A stretch of 64,000 bases of DNA from Colletes latitarsis (GCF_051014445.1 NW_027488378.1:5080601-5144600); one strand, 5' to 3'; numbered from the stretch's first letter, positions 43,591 to 57,500 are shown. Made by a program: numbers and translations. The notes: generated by a model not told the origin, from the letters alone.

Positions 43591-43610
43591 AAAAAAAAAA
43601 AAAAAAAAAA

Positions 43611-44260
43611 GTCAATTAAACCTGGTTTCGATCAATATTTTAGAGGATAACACCGGTTAGGTCTGGGTTAGGTCTGGGTTATGCCCGCATCTGGCTCATG
43701 ATTTTGCCTTCTTCGCATACTTGTTGGCCAGATCCTGGGTTTTTTTCGTGTTTGAATCACGTACTAATGTGGTAACACACTGAAGCAGTCAATTAAACCT
43801 GGTTTCGATCAATATTTTAGAGGATAACACCGGTTAGGTCTGGGTTAGGTCTGGGTTATGCCCGCATCTGGCTCATGATTATGCCTTCTTCGCATACTTG
43901 TTGGCCAGATCCTGGGTTTCTTCTGGTTTGAATCACGTAGTAATGTGGTAACACACTGAAGCAGTCTATCAAACCTGGTTTCGATCAATATTTTAGAGGA
44001 TAACACCGGTTAGGTCTGGCTTAGGACTGGGTTATGCCCGCATCTGGCTCATGATTTTGCCTTTTTCGCAAACTTGTTGGCCAGATCTTGGGTTTTTTTC
44101 GTGTTTGAATCACGTAGTAATGTGGTAACACACTGAAGCAGTCAATTAAACCTGGTTTCGATCAATATTTTAGAGGATAACACCGGTTAGGTCTTGGTTA
44201 GGTCTGGGTTATACCAGCATCTGGCTCATGATTTTGCCTTCTTCGCATACGTGTTGGCCA
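43611..44260 (+). repeat. 177-bp satellite array 4, right part
   Basis: The target duplication GTCAATTAAACCTG at 43611-43624 resumes the satellite. About four monomers follow, ending with the same CTTAGGACTGGG and AGGTCTTGGTTAGG variants that close arrays 1 and 2. Confidence 0.9.
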
Positions 44261-44685
44261 CGTGTTGACGATAAAACTGTAAGATAAAGGATGAATTAAG
44301 TTCCAAGTCCCTAAAATTTTCCAAATCATAGATTTAAAAATGATTTAGATATTTACATGATTTTAGTGTGGGTATTTATACAAGTATGTAAATCTCTATT
44401 TATGCATAACATGTTACCCCTAAATGGGCAAGTTAATGAATTATATACATGTTAATTGTATAATAATAACCCTTTGTTCCTCATAAAAATTCACAACTGA
44501 ATTGCTATCATTCTAAAAAAATCCATCCCAAAATATATTATCAAAACTAGTAATAAATTATTTGAACAAGGTGATAACAGATTTGAAATATTTAATAAAA
44601 TTTAAATACCAGATATTGATAGTATTAATAAAATATAATATTAATACTATTTTGACACTGTTATTTGATTTTAATATTAATTATA

Positions 44686-44961
44686 GATACTTTGATTATT
44701 GATTTATTAAAACATAAAGTTAATGAAGTCCCAGTAGATTATAAATATTTTAAAGAGCATGAATTAGCATAGAATTTCATAAAAAATTTGATGAGTGATA
44801 GAAGTAACTTGAATAATCTGAATTTTGTAGCTTTTACTATATCTTTGGATATGGAATCACAGATTCATTTTATTAATAAAAATAGAGATAGTACTGATGA
44901 TTTACTCAGACTCGTTAAAGTAAGTGGGCCAAGTGGGAAGAATATTAAGATAGATGGATAG
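44686..44961 (+). pseudogene. Decayed exon-like reading frame, unidentified (unit 4)
   Basis: Copy of 1931-2206. Confidence 0.3.
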
Positions 44962-45833
44962 ATATTGGTAAAAGTATACTTCTTGTCCTTATATAGGAAA
45001 TCGTTAATATTACAAATAAACTCTTTCTGTAAAATCTTGAACTTATCATTATAATTTATAGAATTAAAGTCAACGCATCTAATAATGAAAGTGAACTGAA
45101 GTATTTTATAGACTTGTCAAGAACGTTTTTTGGTATATTCCTAGCAAACGACCCGTTCAACGATCGGGATGAGTTATACGTAATTCGATTCGTCTAATTC
45201 AGTATATTATTTCATTAGTATATGCATTTCATTATCTGCGGAAATTCGGTATTTTTACAAAGTAACTAAGTATTTTAAATATATTCTGATAGGTTCACAG
45301 GTGGAAACAAGTGACTGTCGTTACCTGTGTTCAAAATGCCAGCTAGTAAAATGCTAATTTGTTAACAATAACATTTGTTGAATGAAATTTCTGCTATTTC
45401 TGCAAATATCTCATTGAATAAATCACCATCTTTCTATTATATATACATTTACTAAATACATAATGGCTCAGGTATCCAATGAAGTTACTCTTATTGGAAA
45501 TATAAAATATTGATAGTATTATATGTTAGAAAAAAGTGGTGTCTTCAATTTAATTCATGTAAGCATCAGTAATGAGATCTTGAAAATTGACGCTGTGATT
45601 AATTTTCAAATGGCCTCTGTGCCATTATTTCTACAACAAAATGTTGATTCATCAGTCTCTATCTACTCTACCCTTCCACAATTGCTGCGCAGTATTTTTA
45701 TTTAATGTTAGTTATATAATATATCACGACATTGCTCATAATTATACGTTAGAATATATGGTAATTTTAAAACAATATCTGTAACTGAGTTTGTTTTTAG
45801 AAAACCACGTTCTTTGCTTTTCAAATATCTTTA

Positions 45834-46199
45834 TATAATGCAATGGCTTTTAAAAACTAAGGGTATAAACATCTCACCGTAAACCGTAAATAGTTTACAT
45901 TTTAAAGATCCAGAAACAGGCGCTCATACGAATAAAACAGAAACTACGTGGAAGCATAGTAAACACTTTTTGCCTGAATATTGTCGGTTAGTATTTGCAG
46001 TTCCACACGTTTTTTAATATGTTTTTCTAACATATAATACAAAATAATAAATATTATATTTTCTATTTTCAGCAAAAAAGATAATTTCATTGGGTACTTA
46101 AGCCATTACGTGTTTTATAAACCTTCCAAGCAAGGAAAGGATGATTTATTTAATCAGTTCTTAAAAGAAATTTCAGAAATTTCATTTGATGATGATTGA
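45834..46199 (+). pseudogene. Merlin (ISXO2-like) transposase C-terminal relic (unit 4)
   Basis: Copy of 3079-3444. Confidence 0.78.
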
Positions 46200-46505
46200 T
46201 TCTGTAAAAAATCAAAATATACCAGACTTAGATGATAATGAAATTTAATAATAAAAACAAGTTAAGCCAACGTACTGCGTGCAATAGTAATTTACTATAT
46301 ATTGTAAACACTGTCAGCGGCGGGGAGACATTTTTTACTGTTGCTGCATGTACTGTCTACATACCTGGTTTTAATACTGTCCACCTGACCGACTCGTGGA
46401 AGTTCTATGCCTAAAAAAATGATTTTTATGCATCATACAAATTCTTCTACAAATTCCCATTTGACAATGTAGAATAGATCCAATTAGATAAATTATTTAT
46501 AATTT

Positions 46506-47607
46506 TTAAAATGAACATAGCAACGATTTAATGTTAATCATTACATTACCAATCTTTCCAGATATTAGTTTAAAACCATCACCAACTTTAATATCAACCG
46601 GGTTTTGTAGAGTTTTGGATTCATAAAAGTACTCATCTGTGTTTATTATGTGATCTGAGCAACCACTATCTAGTAGCCATTTAATATTTCTACTTCTTCT
46701 ATTTTGCTACTTTTCATTACTTCAACCTTGAATGAATTGTAATTTCTACTGTCATCTAGACTCGAATTTCCAGCCACTTTTCTATCGTGTCTATTTTGTA
46801 TATGTTTGAAAAGGTTGCCTTTTGTAATAATTATTAAAGTTTTCTGGGCAGTAACGTTGGATGTGCCCTGACTTATTACACTGACTTAACATACCGCTTC
46901 AGTAGTCGTTGCACTGCTATGCTGATTATCCTTTGAATTGAGATACTTGTTCTGATTGCGTTGTACGTGTCGAAACCTATGACCTCTAGGATTTTTAGTT
47001 AAATTTGAACTAAACGTGCGAGTGTAATTTCTGCTGTACTCAAAGTAGTAACTTTTACCGTTTCTCTTTTGATACTCTAACAGTAATTTAGATTTTACAT
47101 ACTCAACTGTTTTCTCCTTCGTTGGCAGTGCATCAATAATATCAACAATACGTGAGAAGTTAACGTTAATAACAGATAATTCAATTTATCCTCTTCATTC
47201 ACAGTCTCACCAGTATTTTTGAGCCTATTTATATGCGTTTCAAATTCGTTAAAGAAGTCACTTGGATTTTCACCTTCTTTCATTTTTAATTCTAACAATC
47301 TTCTTTTACACAATAGCTTTACTGCACTGTTTTTAACTAGATAAATTTCGTCAAGCTTTGCAATCATATTTTTCGCAGTCGTTTCTGATATTATTAATTC
47401 TAACTGAGTGTTTGAAATACTGTTTACGATGTAACTTTTTGCTTTAATTTCCTTTTTTATTCCAATCTTCGACTCTTATTTCAGCCGGTCTTTCATCATG
47501 TAGAATAACCTCGTTACAGTCTTTCATTTCTAAAAATAAATTTAGCCTGAATTTCCAGTTCCATAAAATATTTGTAACATGAAATCGTCCTTTTTTTCAC
47601 TTGCCAT
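46506..47607 (-). pseudogene. Copia-type gag-protease relic (unit 4)
   Basis: Copy of 3751-4852. The gag block is at 47095-47367 and the DSG protease motif at 46662-46670. It carries a private substitution near 46612. Confidence 0.82.
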
Positions 47608-47678
47608 GCTTCAAACTTAGGTTATCTTCCTTTCACAACTAAATTTCTTTTCTTTACTGTTAACGAACAAACCACGGA

Positions 47679-47690
47679 CCTCTGCTACCA
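47679..47690 (-). other. tRNA-iMet primer-binding site (unit 4)
   Basis: TGGTAGCAGAGG on the minus strand, as in unit 1. Confidence 0.6.
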
Positions 47691-47886
47691 TGTTAAAATA
47701 CTGTTTATATTATTTATTATAATGAATCTTGTTACAAAACAAACACACTTATTTTCCATTGTGAAAAGAAAACTTAAAAACTAAAAGAACATTCCTCGAC
47801 GTGTGCTTCTCTCACAAACACACACACACACACACACAGGCCTAAACACTAAAGAAACTAACGAATTTTAAGTCATATTTCTAACA
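47691..47886 (-). repeat. Probable Copia LTR (unit 4)
   Basis: TGTTA...TAACA interval with the shortest AC run of the four units (21 nt). Confidence 0.5.
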
Positions 47887-48030
47887 ATAACAGTAACAGT
47901 TTATAAAAAAATAACGAATTTCCACAGATGCATAGAAATGCATATCAATAATGTACTGAATTAGGCGAATCGAATAATGTATAACTCACCCCGATCCGTG
48001 AACGGGCCTAGCGTTTGCTAGGAATGTTCC

Positions 48031-48585
48031 ATAACTTTTCAACAAAGTCTAAAATTTTTCCCAAGGGTTTTTGAATACCTATACACTGTATAGATATCCT
48101 GTTTCCTTCAACCGAACGACACGTGTCCCTAAAAAATATATTTATAAAGTAAGTCGGTCAAGTAGGAAGAATATTCAGATATTTAAGAATATGAATGTAT
48201 TGGTAAAAATATCCATTCCTCTTACCTTTATGTCCTGTGTATTGGATAATATAGATTTACATACTTTTACCGCTGAATTCGAAATTCTGAACTAAACATA
48301 GGTACAGGACTCGTCAAAACCGTTTTTCATTCTTTTTATAGTTTTATCTGTTTTCCAAAAAACAACCAATTAAATTAAGTTGCAAGAATGCAAAAGCGAT
48401 AAAACTTACAGAGGCTTTAAATGTTTACTTAAGACTTTGCCTTTTGTAAAAACCGGCGATATTGACTGTGTGTGTGTGTGTGTAAATCGTCGTACGTTCG
48501 TGCCCGGTGCAGTAAAACACGTGCATCGATCTAAGTTACGTACGTTCCTCACGTGCCACTTTCTCAATCTATACTTTTAAATAAA
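48031..48585. other. Spacer before the 148-bp array (unit 4)
   Basis: Collinear with 5288-5840, including direct repeat A' and a TG microsatellite. No gene recognised. Confidence 0.5.
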
Positions 48586-51500
48586 AATTTTCGATGAGGT
48601 GCATTTGTAGCTATTACGTGTAGCATCATGAGCAAACTTTTAGAAAATCGCTCGTACGTCTCGTTTGGACAGAAATTTGACTTTCATGATTTTAGCGAGA
48701 AGTCGTTTTTCTGCTCGGTGAACACGGATCCTGCTAAATTTTCGACGTGTATTTGTAGTTATTACGTGTAGCAACATGTGCAAACTTTTAGAAAATCGCT
48801 CGTACGTCTCGTTTGGACAGAATTTTGACTTTCATGATTTTAGCGAGAAGTCGTTTTTCTGCTCGGTGAACACGGATCCTGCTAAATTTTCGACGTGCAT
48901 TTGTAGCTATTACGTGTAGCAACATGTGCAAACTTTTAGAAAATCGCTCGTACGTCTCGTTTGGACAGAATTTTGACTTTCATGATTTTAGCGAGAAGTC
49001 GTTTTTCTGCTCGGTGAACACGGATCCTGCTAAATTTTCGACGTGCATTTGTAGCTATTACGTGTAGCAACATGTGCAAACTTTTAGAAAATCGCTCGTA
49101 CGTCTCGTTTGGACAGAAATTTGACTTTCATGATTTTAGCGAGAAGTCGTTTTTCTGCTCGGTGAACACGGTTCCTGCTAAATTTTCGACGTGCATTTGT
49201 AGCTATTACGTGTAGCAACATGTGCAAACTTTTAGAAAATCGCTCGTACATCTCGTTTGGACAGAATTTTGACTTTCATGATTTTAGCGAGAAGTCGTTT
49301 TTCTGCTCGGTGAACACGGATCCTGCTAAATTTTCGACGTGCATTTGTAGCTATTACGTGTAGCAACATGTGCAAACTTTTAGAAAATCGCTCGTACGTC
49401 TCGTTTGGACAGAATTTTGACTTTCATGATTTTAGCGAGAAGTCGTTTTTCTGCTCGGTGAACACGGATCCTGCTAAATTTTCGACGTGCATTTGTAGCT
49501 ATTACGTGTAGCAACAAGTGCAAACTTTTAGAAAATCGCTCGTACGTCTCGTTTGGACAGAATTTTGACTTTCATGACTTTAGCGAGAAGTCGTTTTTCT
49601 GCTCGGTGAACACGGATCCTGCTAAATTTTCGACGTGCATTTGTAGCTATTACGTGTAGCAACATGTGCAAACTTTTAGAAAATCGCTCGTACGTCTCGT
49701 TTCGACAGAATTTTGACTTTCATGATTTTAGCGAGAAGTCGTTTTTCTGCTCGGTGAACACGGATCCTGCTAAATTTTCGACGTGCATTTGTAGCTATTA
49801 CGTGTAGCAACATGTGCAAACTTTTAGAAAATCGCTCGTACGTCTCGTTTGGACAGAATTTTGACTTTCATGATTTTAGCGAGAAGTCGTTTTTCTGCTC
49901 GGTGAACACGGATCCTGCTAAATTTTCGACGTGCATTTGTAGCTATTACGTGTAGCAACATGTGCAAACTTTTAGAAAATCGCTCGTACGTCTCGTTTCG
50001 ACAGAATTTTGACTTTCATGATTTTAGCGAGAAGTCGTTTTTCTGCTCGGTGAACACGGATCCTGCTAAATTTTCGACGTGCATTTGTAGCTATTACGTG
50101 TAGCAACATGTGCAAACTTTTAGAAAATCGCTCGTACGTCTCGTTTGGACAGAATTTTGACTTTCATGATTTTAGCGAGAAGTCGTTTTTCTGCTCGGTG
50201 AACACGGATCCTGCTAAATTTTCGACGTGCATTTGTAGCTATTACGTGTAGCAACATGTGCAAACTTTTAGAAAATCGCTCGTACGTCTCGTTTCGACAG
50301 AAATTTGACTTTCATGATTTTAGCGAGAAGTCGTTTTTCTGCTCGGTGAACACGGATCCTGCTAAATTTTCGACGTGCATTTGTAGCTATTACGTGTAGC
50401 AACATGTGCAAACTTTTAGAAAATCGCTCGTACGTCTCGTTTGGACAGAATATTGACTTTCATGATTTTAGCGAGAAGTCGTTTTTCTGCTCGGTGAACA
50501 CGGATCCTGCTAAATTTTCGACGTGCATTTGTAGCTATTACGTGTAGCAACATGTGCAAACTTTTAGAAAATCGCTCGTACGTCTCGTTTGGACAGAATT
50601 TTGACTTTCATGATTTTAGCGAGAAGTCGTTTTTCTGCTCGGTGAACACGGATCCTGCTAAATTTTCGACGTGCATTTGTAGCTATTACGTGTAGCAACA
50701 TGTGCAAACTTTTAGAAAATCGCTCGTACGTCTCGTTTGGACAGAATTTTGACTTTCATGATTTTAGCGAGAAGTCGTTTTTCTGCTCGGTGAACACGGA
50801 TCCTGCTAAATTTTCGACGTGCATTTGTAGCTATTACGTGTAGCAACATGTGCAAACTTTTAGAAAATCGCTCGTACGTCTCGTTTCGACAGAATTTTGA
50901 CTTTCATGATTTTAGCGAGAAGTCGTTTTTCTGCTCGGTGAACACGGATCCTGCTAAATTTTCGACGTGCATTTGTAGCTATTACGTGTAGCAACATGTG
51001 CAAACTTTTAGAAAATCGCTCGTACGTCTCGTTTGGACAGAATTTTGACTTTCATGATTTTAGCGAGAAGTCGTTTTTCTGCTCGGTGAACACGGATCCT
51101 GCTAAATTTTCGACGTGCATTTGTAGCTATTACGTGTAGCAACATGTGCAAACTTTTAGAAAATCGCTCGTACGTCTCGTTTGGACAGAATTTTGACTTT
51201 CATGATTTTAGCGAGAAGTCGTTTTTCTGCTCGGTGAACACGGATCCTGCTAAATTTTCGACGTGCATTTGTAGCTATTACGTGTAGCAACATGTGCAAA
51301 CTTTTAGAAAATCGCTCGTACGTCTCGTTTGGACAGAATTTTGACTTTCATGATTTTAGCGAGAAGTCGTTTTTCTGCTCGGTGAACACGGATCCTGCTA
51401 AATTTTCGACGTGCATTTGTAGCTATTACGTGTAGCAACATGTGCAAACTTTTAGAAAATCGCTCGTACGTCTCGTTTGGACAGAATTTTGACTTTCATG

Positions 51501-54500
51501 ATTTTAGCGAGAAGTCGTTTTTCTGCTCGGTGAACACGGATCCTGCTAAATTTTCGACGTGCATTCGTAGCTATTACGTGTAGCAACATGTGCAAACTTT
51601 TAGAAAATCGCTCGTACGTCTCGTTTGGACAGAATTTTGACTTTCATGATTTTAGCGAGAAGTCGTTTTTCTGCTCGGTGAACACGGATCTTGCTAAATT
51701 TTCGACGTGCATTTGTAGCTATTACGTGTAGCAACATGTGCAAACTTTTAGAAAATCGCTCGTACGTCTCGTTTGGACAGAATTTTGACTTTCATGATTT
51801 TAGCGAGAAGTCGTTTTTCTGCTCGGTGAACACGGATCCTGCTAAATTTTCGACGTGCATTTGTAGCTATTACGTGTAGCAACATGTGCAAACTTTTAGA
51901 AAATCGCTCGTACGTCTCGTTTGGACAGAAATTTGACTTTCATGATTTTAGCGAGAAGTCGTTTTTCTGCTCGGTGAACACGGATCCTGCTAAATTTTCG
52001 ACGTGCATTTGTAGCTATTACGTGTAGCAACATGTGCAAACTTTTAGAAAATCGCTCGTACGTCTCGTTTGGACAGAATTTTGACTTTCATGATTTTAGC
52101 GAGAAGTCGTTTTTCTGCTCGGTGAACACGGATCCTGCTAAATTTTCGACGTGCATTTGTAGCTATTACGTGTAGCAACATGTGCAAACTTTTAGAAAAT
52201 CGCTCGTACGTCTCGTTTGGACAGAATTTTGACTTTCATGATTTTAGCGAGAAGTCGTTTTTCTGATCGGTGAACACGGATCCTGCTAAATTTTCGACGT
52301 GCATTTGTAGCTATTACGTGTAGCAACATGTGCAAACTTTTAGAAAATCGCTCGTACGTCTCGTTTGGACAGAATTTTGACTTTCATGATTTTAGCGAGA
52401 AGTCGTTTTTCTGCTCGGTGAACACGGATCCTGCTAAATTTTCGACGTGCATTTGTAGCTATTACGTGTAGCAACATGTGCAAACTTTTAGAAAATCGCT
52501 CGTACGTCTCGTTTGGACAGAATTTTGACTTTCATGATTTTAGCGAGAAGTTGTTTTTCTGCTCGGTGAACACGGATCCTGCTAAATTTTCGACGTGCAT
52601 TTGTAGCTATTACGTGTAGCAACATGTGCAAACTTTTAGAAAATCGCTCGTACGTCTCGTTTGGACAGAATTTTGACTTTCATGATTTTAGCGAGAAGTC
52701 GTTTTTCTGCTCGGTGAACACGGATCCTGCTAAATTTTCGACGTGCATTTGTAGCTATTACGTGTAGCAACATGTGCAAACTTTTAGAAAATCGCTCGTA
52801 CGTCTCGTTTGGACAGAATTTTGACTTTCATGATTTTAGCGAGAAGTCGTTTTTCTGCTCGGTGAACACGGATCCTGCTAAATTTTCGACGTGCATTTGT
52901 AGCTATTACGTGTAGCAACATGTGCAAACTTTTAGAAAATCGCTCGTACGTCTCGTTTCGACAGAATTTTGACTTTCATGATTTTAGCGAGAAGTCGTTT
53001 TTCTGCTCGGTGAACACGGATCCTGCTAAATTTTCGACGTGCATTTGTAGCTATTACGTGTAGCAACATGTGCAAACTTTTAGAAAATCGCTCGTACGTC
53101 TCGTTTGGACAGAATTTTGACTTTCATGATTTTAGCGAGAAGTCGTTTTCTGCTCGGTGAACACGGATCCTGCTAAATTTTCGACGTGCATTTGTAGCTA
53201 TTACGTGTAGCAACATGTGCAAACTTTTAGAAAATCGCTCGTACGTCTCGTTTGGACAGAATTTTGACTTTCATGATTTTAGCGAGAAGTCGTTTTTCTG
53301 CTCGGTGGAACACGGATCCTGCTAAATTTTCGACGTGCATTTGTAGCTATTACGTGTAGCAACATGTGCAAACTTTTAGAAAATCGCTCGTACGTCTCGT
53401 TTGGACAGAATTTTGACTTTCATGATTTTAGCGAGAAGTCGTTTTTCTGCTCGGTGAACACGGATCCTGCTAAATTTTCGACGTGCATTTGTAGCTATTA
53501 CGTGTAGCAACATGTGCAAACTTTTAGAAAATCGCTCGTACGTCTCGTTTCGACAGAATTTTGACTTTCATGATTTTAGCGAGAAGTCGTTTTTCTGCTC
53601 GGTGAACACGGATCCTGCTAAATTTTCGACGTGCATTTGTAGCTATTACGTGTAGCAACATGTGCAAACTTTTAGAAAATCGCTCGTACGTCTCGTTTTC
53701 GACAGAATTTTGACTTTCATGATTTTAGCGAGAAGTCGTTTTTCTGCTCGGTGAACACGGATCCTGCTAAATTTTCGACGTGCATTTGTAGCTATTACGT
53801 GTAGCAACATGTGCAAACTTTTAGAAAATCGCTCGTACGTCTCCGTTTCGACAGAATTTTGACTTTCATGATTTTAGCGAGAAGTCGTTTTTCTGCTCGG
53901 TGAACACGGATCCTGCTAAATTTTCGACGTGCATTTGTAGCTATTACGTGTAGCAACATGTGCAAACTTTTAGAAAATCGCTCGTACGTCTCGTTTGGAC
54001 AGAATTTTGACTTTCATGATTTTAGCGAGAAGTCGTTTTTCTGCTCGGTGAACACGGATCCTGCTAAATTTTCGACGTGCATTTGTAGCTATTACGTGTA
54101 GCAACATGTGCAAACTTTTAGAAAATCGCTCGTACGTCTCGTTTGGACAGAATTTTGACTTTCATGATTTTAGCGAGAAGTCGTTTTTCTGCCTCGGTGA
54201 ACACGGATCCTGCTAAATTTTCGACGTGCATTTGTAGCTATTACGTGTAGCAACATGTGCAAACTTTTAGAAAATCGCTCGTACGTCTCGTTTGGACAGA
54301 ATTTTGACTTTCATGATTTTAGCGAGAAGTCGTTTTTCTGCTCGGTGAACACGGATCCTGCTAAATTTTCGACGTGCATTTGTAGCTATTACGTGTAGCA
54401 ACATGTGCAAACTTTTAGAAAATCGCTCGTACGTCTCGTTTGGACAGAATTTTGACTTTCATGATTTTAGCGAGAAGTCGTTTTTCTGCTCGGTGAACAC

Positions 54501-57500
54501 GGATCCTGCTAAATTTTCGACGTGCATTTGTAGCTATTACGTGTAGCAACATGTGCAAACTTTTAGAAAATCGCTCGTACGTCTCGTTTGGACAGAATTT
54601 TGACTTTCATGATTTTAGCGAGAAGTCGTTTTTCTGCTCGGTGAACACGGATCCTGCTAAATTTTCGACGTGCATTTGTAGCTATTACGTGTAGCAACAT
54701 GTGCAAACTTTTAGAAAATCGCTCGTACGTCTCGTTTGGACAGAATTTTGACTTTCATGATTTTAGCGAGAAGTCGTTTTTCTGCTCGGTGAACACGGAT
54801 CCTGCTAAATTTTCGACGTGCATTTGTAGCTATTACGTGTAGCAACATGTGCAAACTTTTAGAAAATCGCTCGTACGTCTCGTTTGGACAGAATTTTGAC
54901 TTTCATGATTTTAGCGAGAAGTCGTTTTTTCTGCTCGGTGAACACGGATCCTGCTAAATTTTCGACGTGCATTTGTAGCTATTACGTGTAGCAACATGTG
55001 CAAACTTTTAGAAAATCGCTCGTACGTCTCGTTTGGACAGAATTTTGACTTTCATGATTTTAGCGAGAAGTCGTTTTTCTGCTCGGTGAACACGGATCCT
55101 GCTAAATTTTCGACGTGCATTTGTAGCTATTACGTGTAGCAACATGTGCAAACTTTTAGAAAATCGCTCGTACGTCTCGTTTGGACAGAATTTTGACTTT
55201 CATGATTTTAGCGAGAAGTTCGTTTTTCTGCTCGGTGAACACGGATCCTGCTAAATTTTCGACGTGCATTTGTAGCTATTACGTGTAGCAACATGTGCAA
55301 AACTTTTAGAAAATCGCTCGTACGTCTCGTTTGGACAGAATTTTGACTTTCATGATTTTAGCGAGAAGTCGTTTTTCTGCTCGGTGAACACGGATCCTGC
55401 TAAATTTTCGACGTGCATTTGTAGCTATTACGTGTAGCAACATGTGCAAACTTTTAGAAAATCGCTCGTACGTCTCGTTTGGACAGAATTTTGACTTTCA
55501 TGATTTTAGCGAGAAGTCGTTTTTCTGCTCGGTGAACACGGATCCTGCTAAATTTTCGACGTGCATTTGTAGCTATTACGTGTAGCAACATGTGCAAACT
55601 TTTAGAAAATCGCTCGTACGTCTCGTTTGGACAGAATTTTGACTTTCATGATTTTAGCGAGAAGTCGTTTTTCTGCTCGGTGAACACGGATCCTGCTAAA
55701 TTTTCGACGTGCATTTGTAGCTATTACGTGTAGCAACATGTGCAAACTTTTAGAAAATCGCTCGTACGTCTCGTTTGGACAGAATTTTGACTTTCATGAT
55801 TTTAGCGAGAAGTCGTTTTTCTGCTCGGTGAACACGGATCCTGCTAAATTTTCGACGTGCATTTGTAGCTATTACGTGTAGCAACATGTGCAAACTTTTA
55901 GAAAATCGCTCGTACGTCTCGTTTGGACAGAATTTTGACTTTCATGATTTTAGCGAGAAGTCGTTTTTCTGCTCGGTGAACACGGATCCTGCTAAATTTT
56001 CGACGTGCATTTGTAGCTATTACGTGTAGCAACATGTGCAAACTTTTAGAAAATCGCACGTACGTCTCGTTTGGACAGAATTTTGACTTTCATGATTTTA
56101 GCGAGAAGTCGTTTTTCTGCTCGGTGAACACGGATCCTGCTAAATTTTCGACGTGCATTTGTAGCTATTACGTGTAGCAACATGTGCAAACTTTTAGAAA
56201 ATCGCTCGTACGTCTCGTTTGGACAGAATTTTGACTTTCATGATTTTAGCGAGAAGTCGTTTTTCTGCTCGGTGAACACGGATCCTGCTAAATTTTCGAC
56301 GTGCATTTGTAGCTATTACGTGTAGCAACATGTGCAAACTTTTAGAAAATCGCTCGTACGTCTCGTTTGGACAGAATTTTGACTTTCATGATTTTAGCGA
56401 GAAGTCGTTTTTCTGCTCGGTGAACACGGATCCTGCTAAATTTTCGACGTGCATTTGTAGCTATTACGTGTAGCAACATGTGCAAACTTTTAGAAAATCG
56501 CTCGTACGTCTCGTTTGGACAGAATTTTGACTTTCATGATTTTAGCGAGAAGTCGTTTTTCTGCTCGGTGAACACGGATCCTGCTAAATTTTCGACGTGC
56601 ATTTGTAGCTATTACGTGTAGCAACATGTGCAAACTTTTAGAAAATCGCTCGTACGTCTCGTTTGGACAGAATTTTGACTTTCATGATTTTAGCGAGAAG
56701 TCGTTTTTCTGCTCGGTGAACACGGATCCTGCTAAATTTTCGACGTGCATTTGTAGCTATTACGTGTAGCAACATGTGCAAACTTTTAGAAAATCGCTCG
56801 TACGTCTCGTTTGGACAGAATTTTGACTTTCATGATTTTAGCGAGAAGTCGTTTTTCTGCTCGGTGAACACGGATCCTGCTAAATTTTCGACGTGCATTT
56901 GTAGCTATTACGTGTAGCAACATGTGCAAACTTTTAGAAAATCGCTCGTACGTCTCGTTTGGACAGAATTTTGACTTTCATGATTTTAGCGAGAAGTCGT
57001 TTTTCTGCTCGGTGAACACGGATCCTGCTAAATTTTCGACGTGCATTTGTAGCTATTACGTGTAGCAACATGTGCAAACTTTTAGAAAATCGCTCGTACG
57101 TCTCGTTTGGACAGAATTTTGACTTTCATGATTTTAGCGAGAAGTCGTTTTTCTGCTCGGTGAACACGGATCCTGCTAAATTTTCGACGTGCATTTGTAG
57201 CTATTACGTGTAGCAACATGTGCAAACTTTTAGAAAATCGCTCGTACGTCTCGTTTGGACAGAATTTTGACTTTCATGATTTTAGCGAGAAGTCGTTTTT
57301 CTGCTCGGTGAACACGGATCCTGCTAAATTTTCGACGTGCATTTGTAGCTATTACGTGTAGCAACATGTGCAAACTTTTAGAAAATCGCTCGTACGTCTC
57401 GTTTGGACAGAATTTTGACTTTCATGATTTTAGCGAGAAGTCGTTTTTCTGCTCGGTGAACACGGATCCTGCTAAATTTTCGACGTGCATTTGTAGCTAT

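Larger units (their letters stand above)
39107..43610 (+). mobile_element. 5'-truncated R1-clade (SART-like) LINE, copy 2
   Basis: Same family as 20002-25986 but on the plus strand and truncated inside ORF1, so the 5' UTR and the first 365 codons are missing. It keeps the last 260 codons of ORF1, a complete ORF2, the hairpin-rich 3' UTR and a 20-nt poly(A) (43591-43610). The orientation and insertion point within the 177-bp monomer differ from copy 1. The ORF2 differences from copy 1 are about ten residues, so both inserted recently. Confidence 0.93.
45132..48030 (+). mobile_element. Merlin-like DNA transposon relic with nested Copia (unit 4)
   Basis: Copy of 2377-5287. Inverted repeats lie at 45132-45255 and 47906-48030. 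Confidence 0.6.
35169..48585. repeat. Macro-repeat unit 4, expanded array, truncated spacer
   Basis: Fourth copy. The 177-bp array has grown to about 26 monomers and holds LINE copy 2. The spacer follows units 1-3 through the Merlin/Copia block but passes into the 148-bp array where the others have a solo monomer plus inverted-repeat element. It shares TGCAAAAGCG near 48389 with unit 3 and has private changes near 46612 (GAGTTTTGG) and 47742 (AACAAACACAC). Confidence 0.9.

Noticed and set aside
51691..51879. 62-aa frame in the 148-bp array
   Set aside because: Opened by a single C-to-T variant in one monomer; all neighbouring monomers have stops there.
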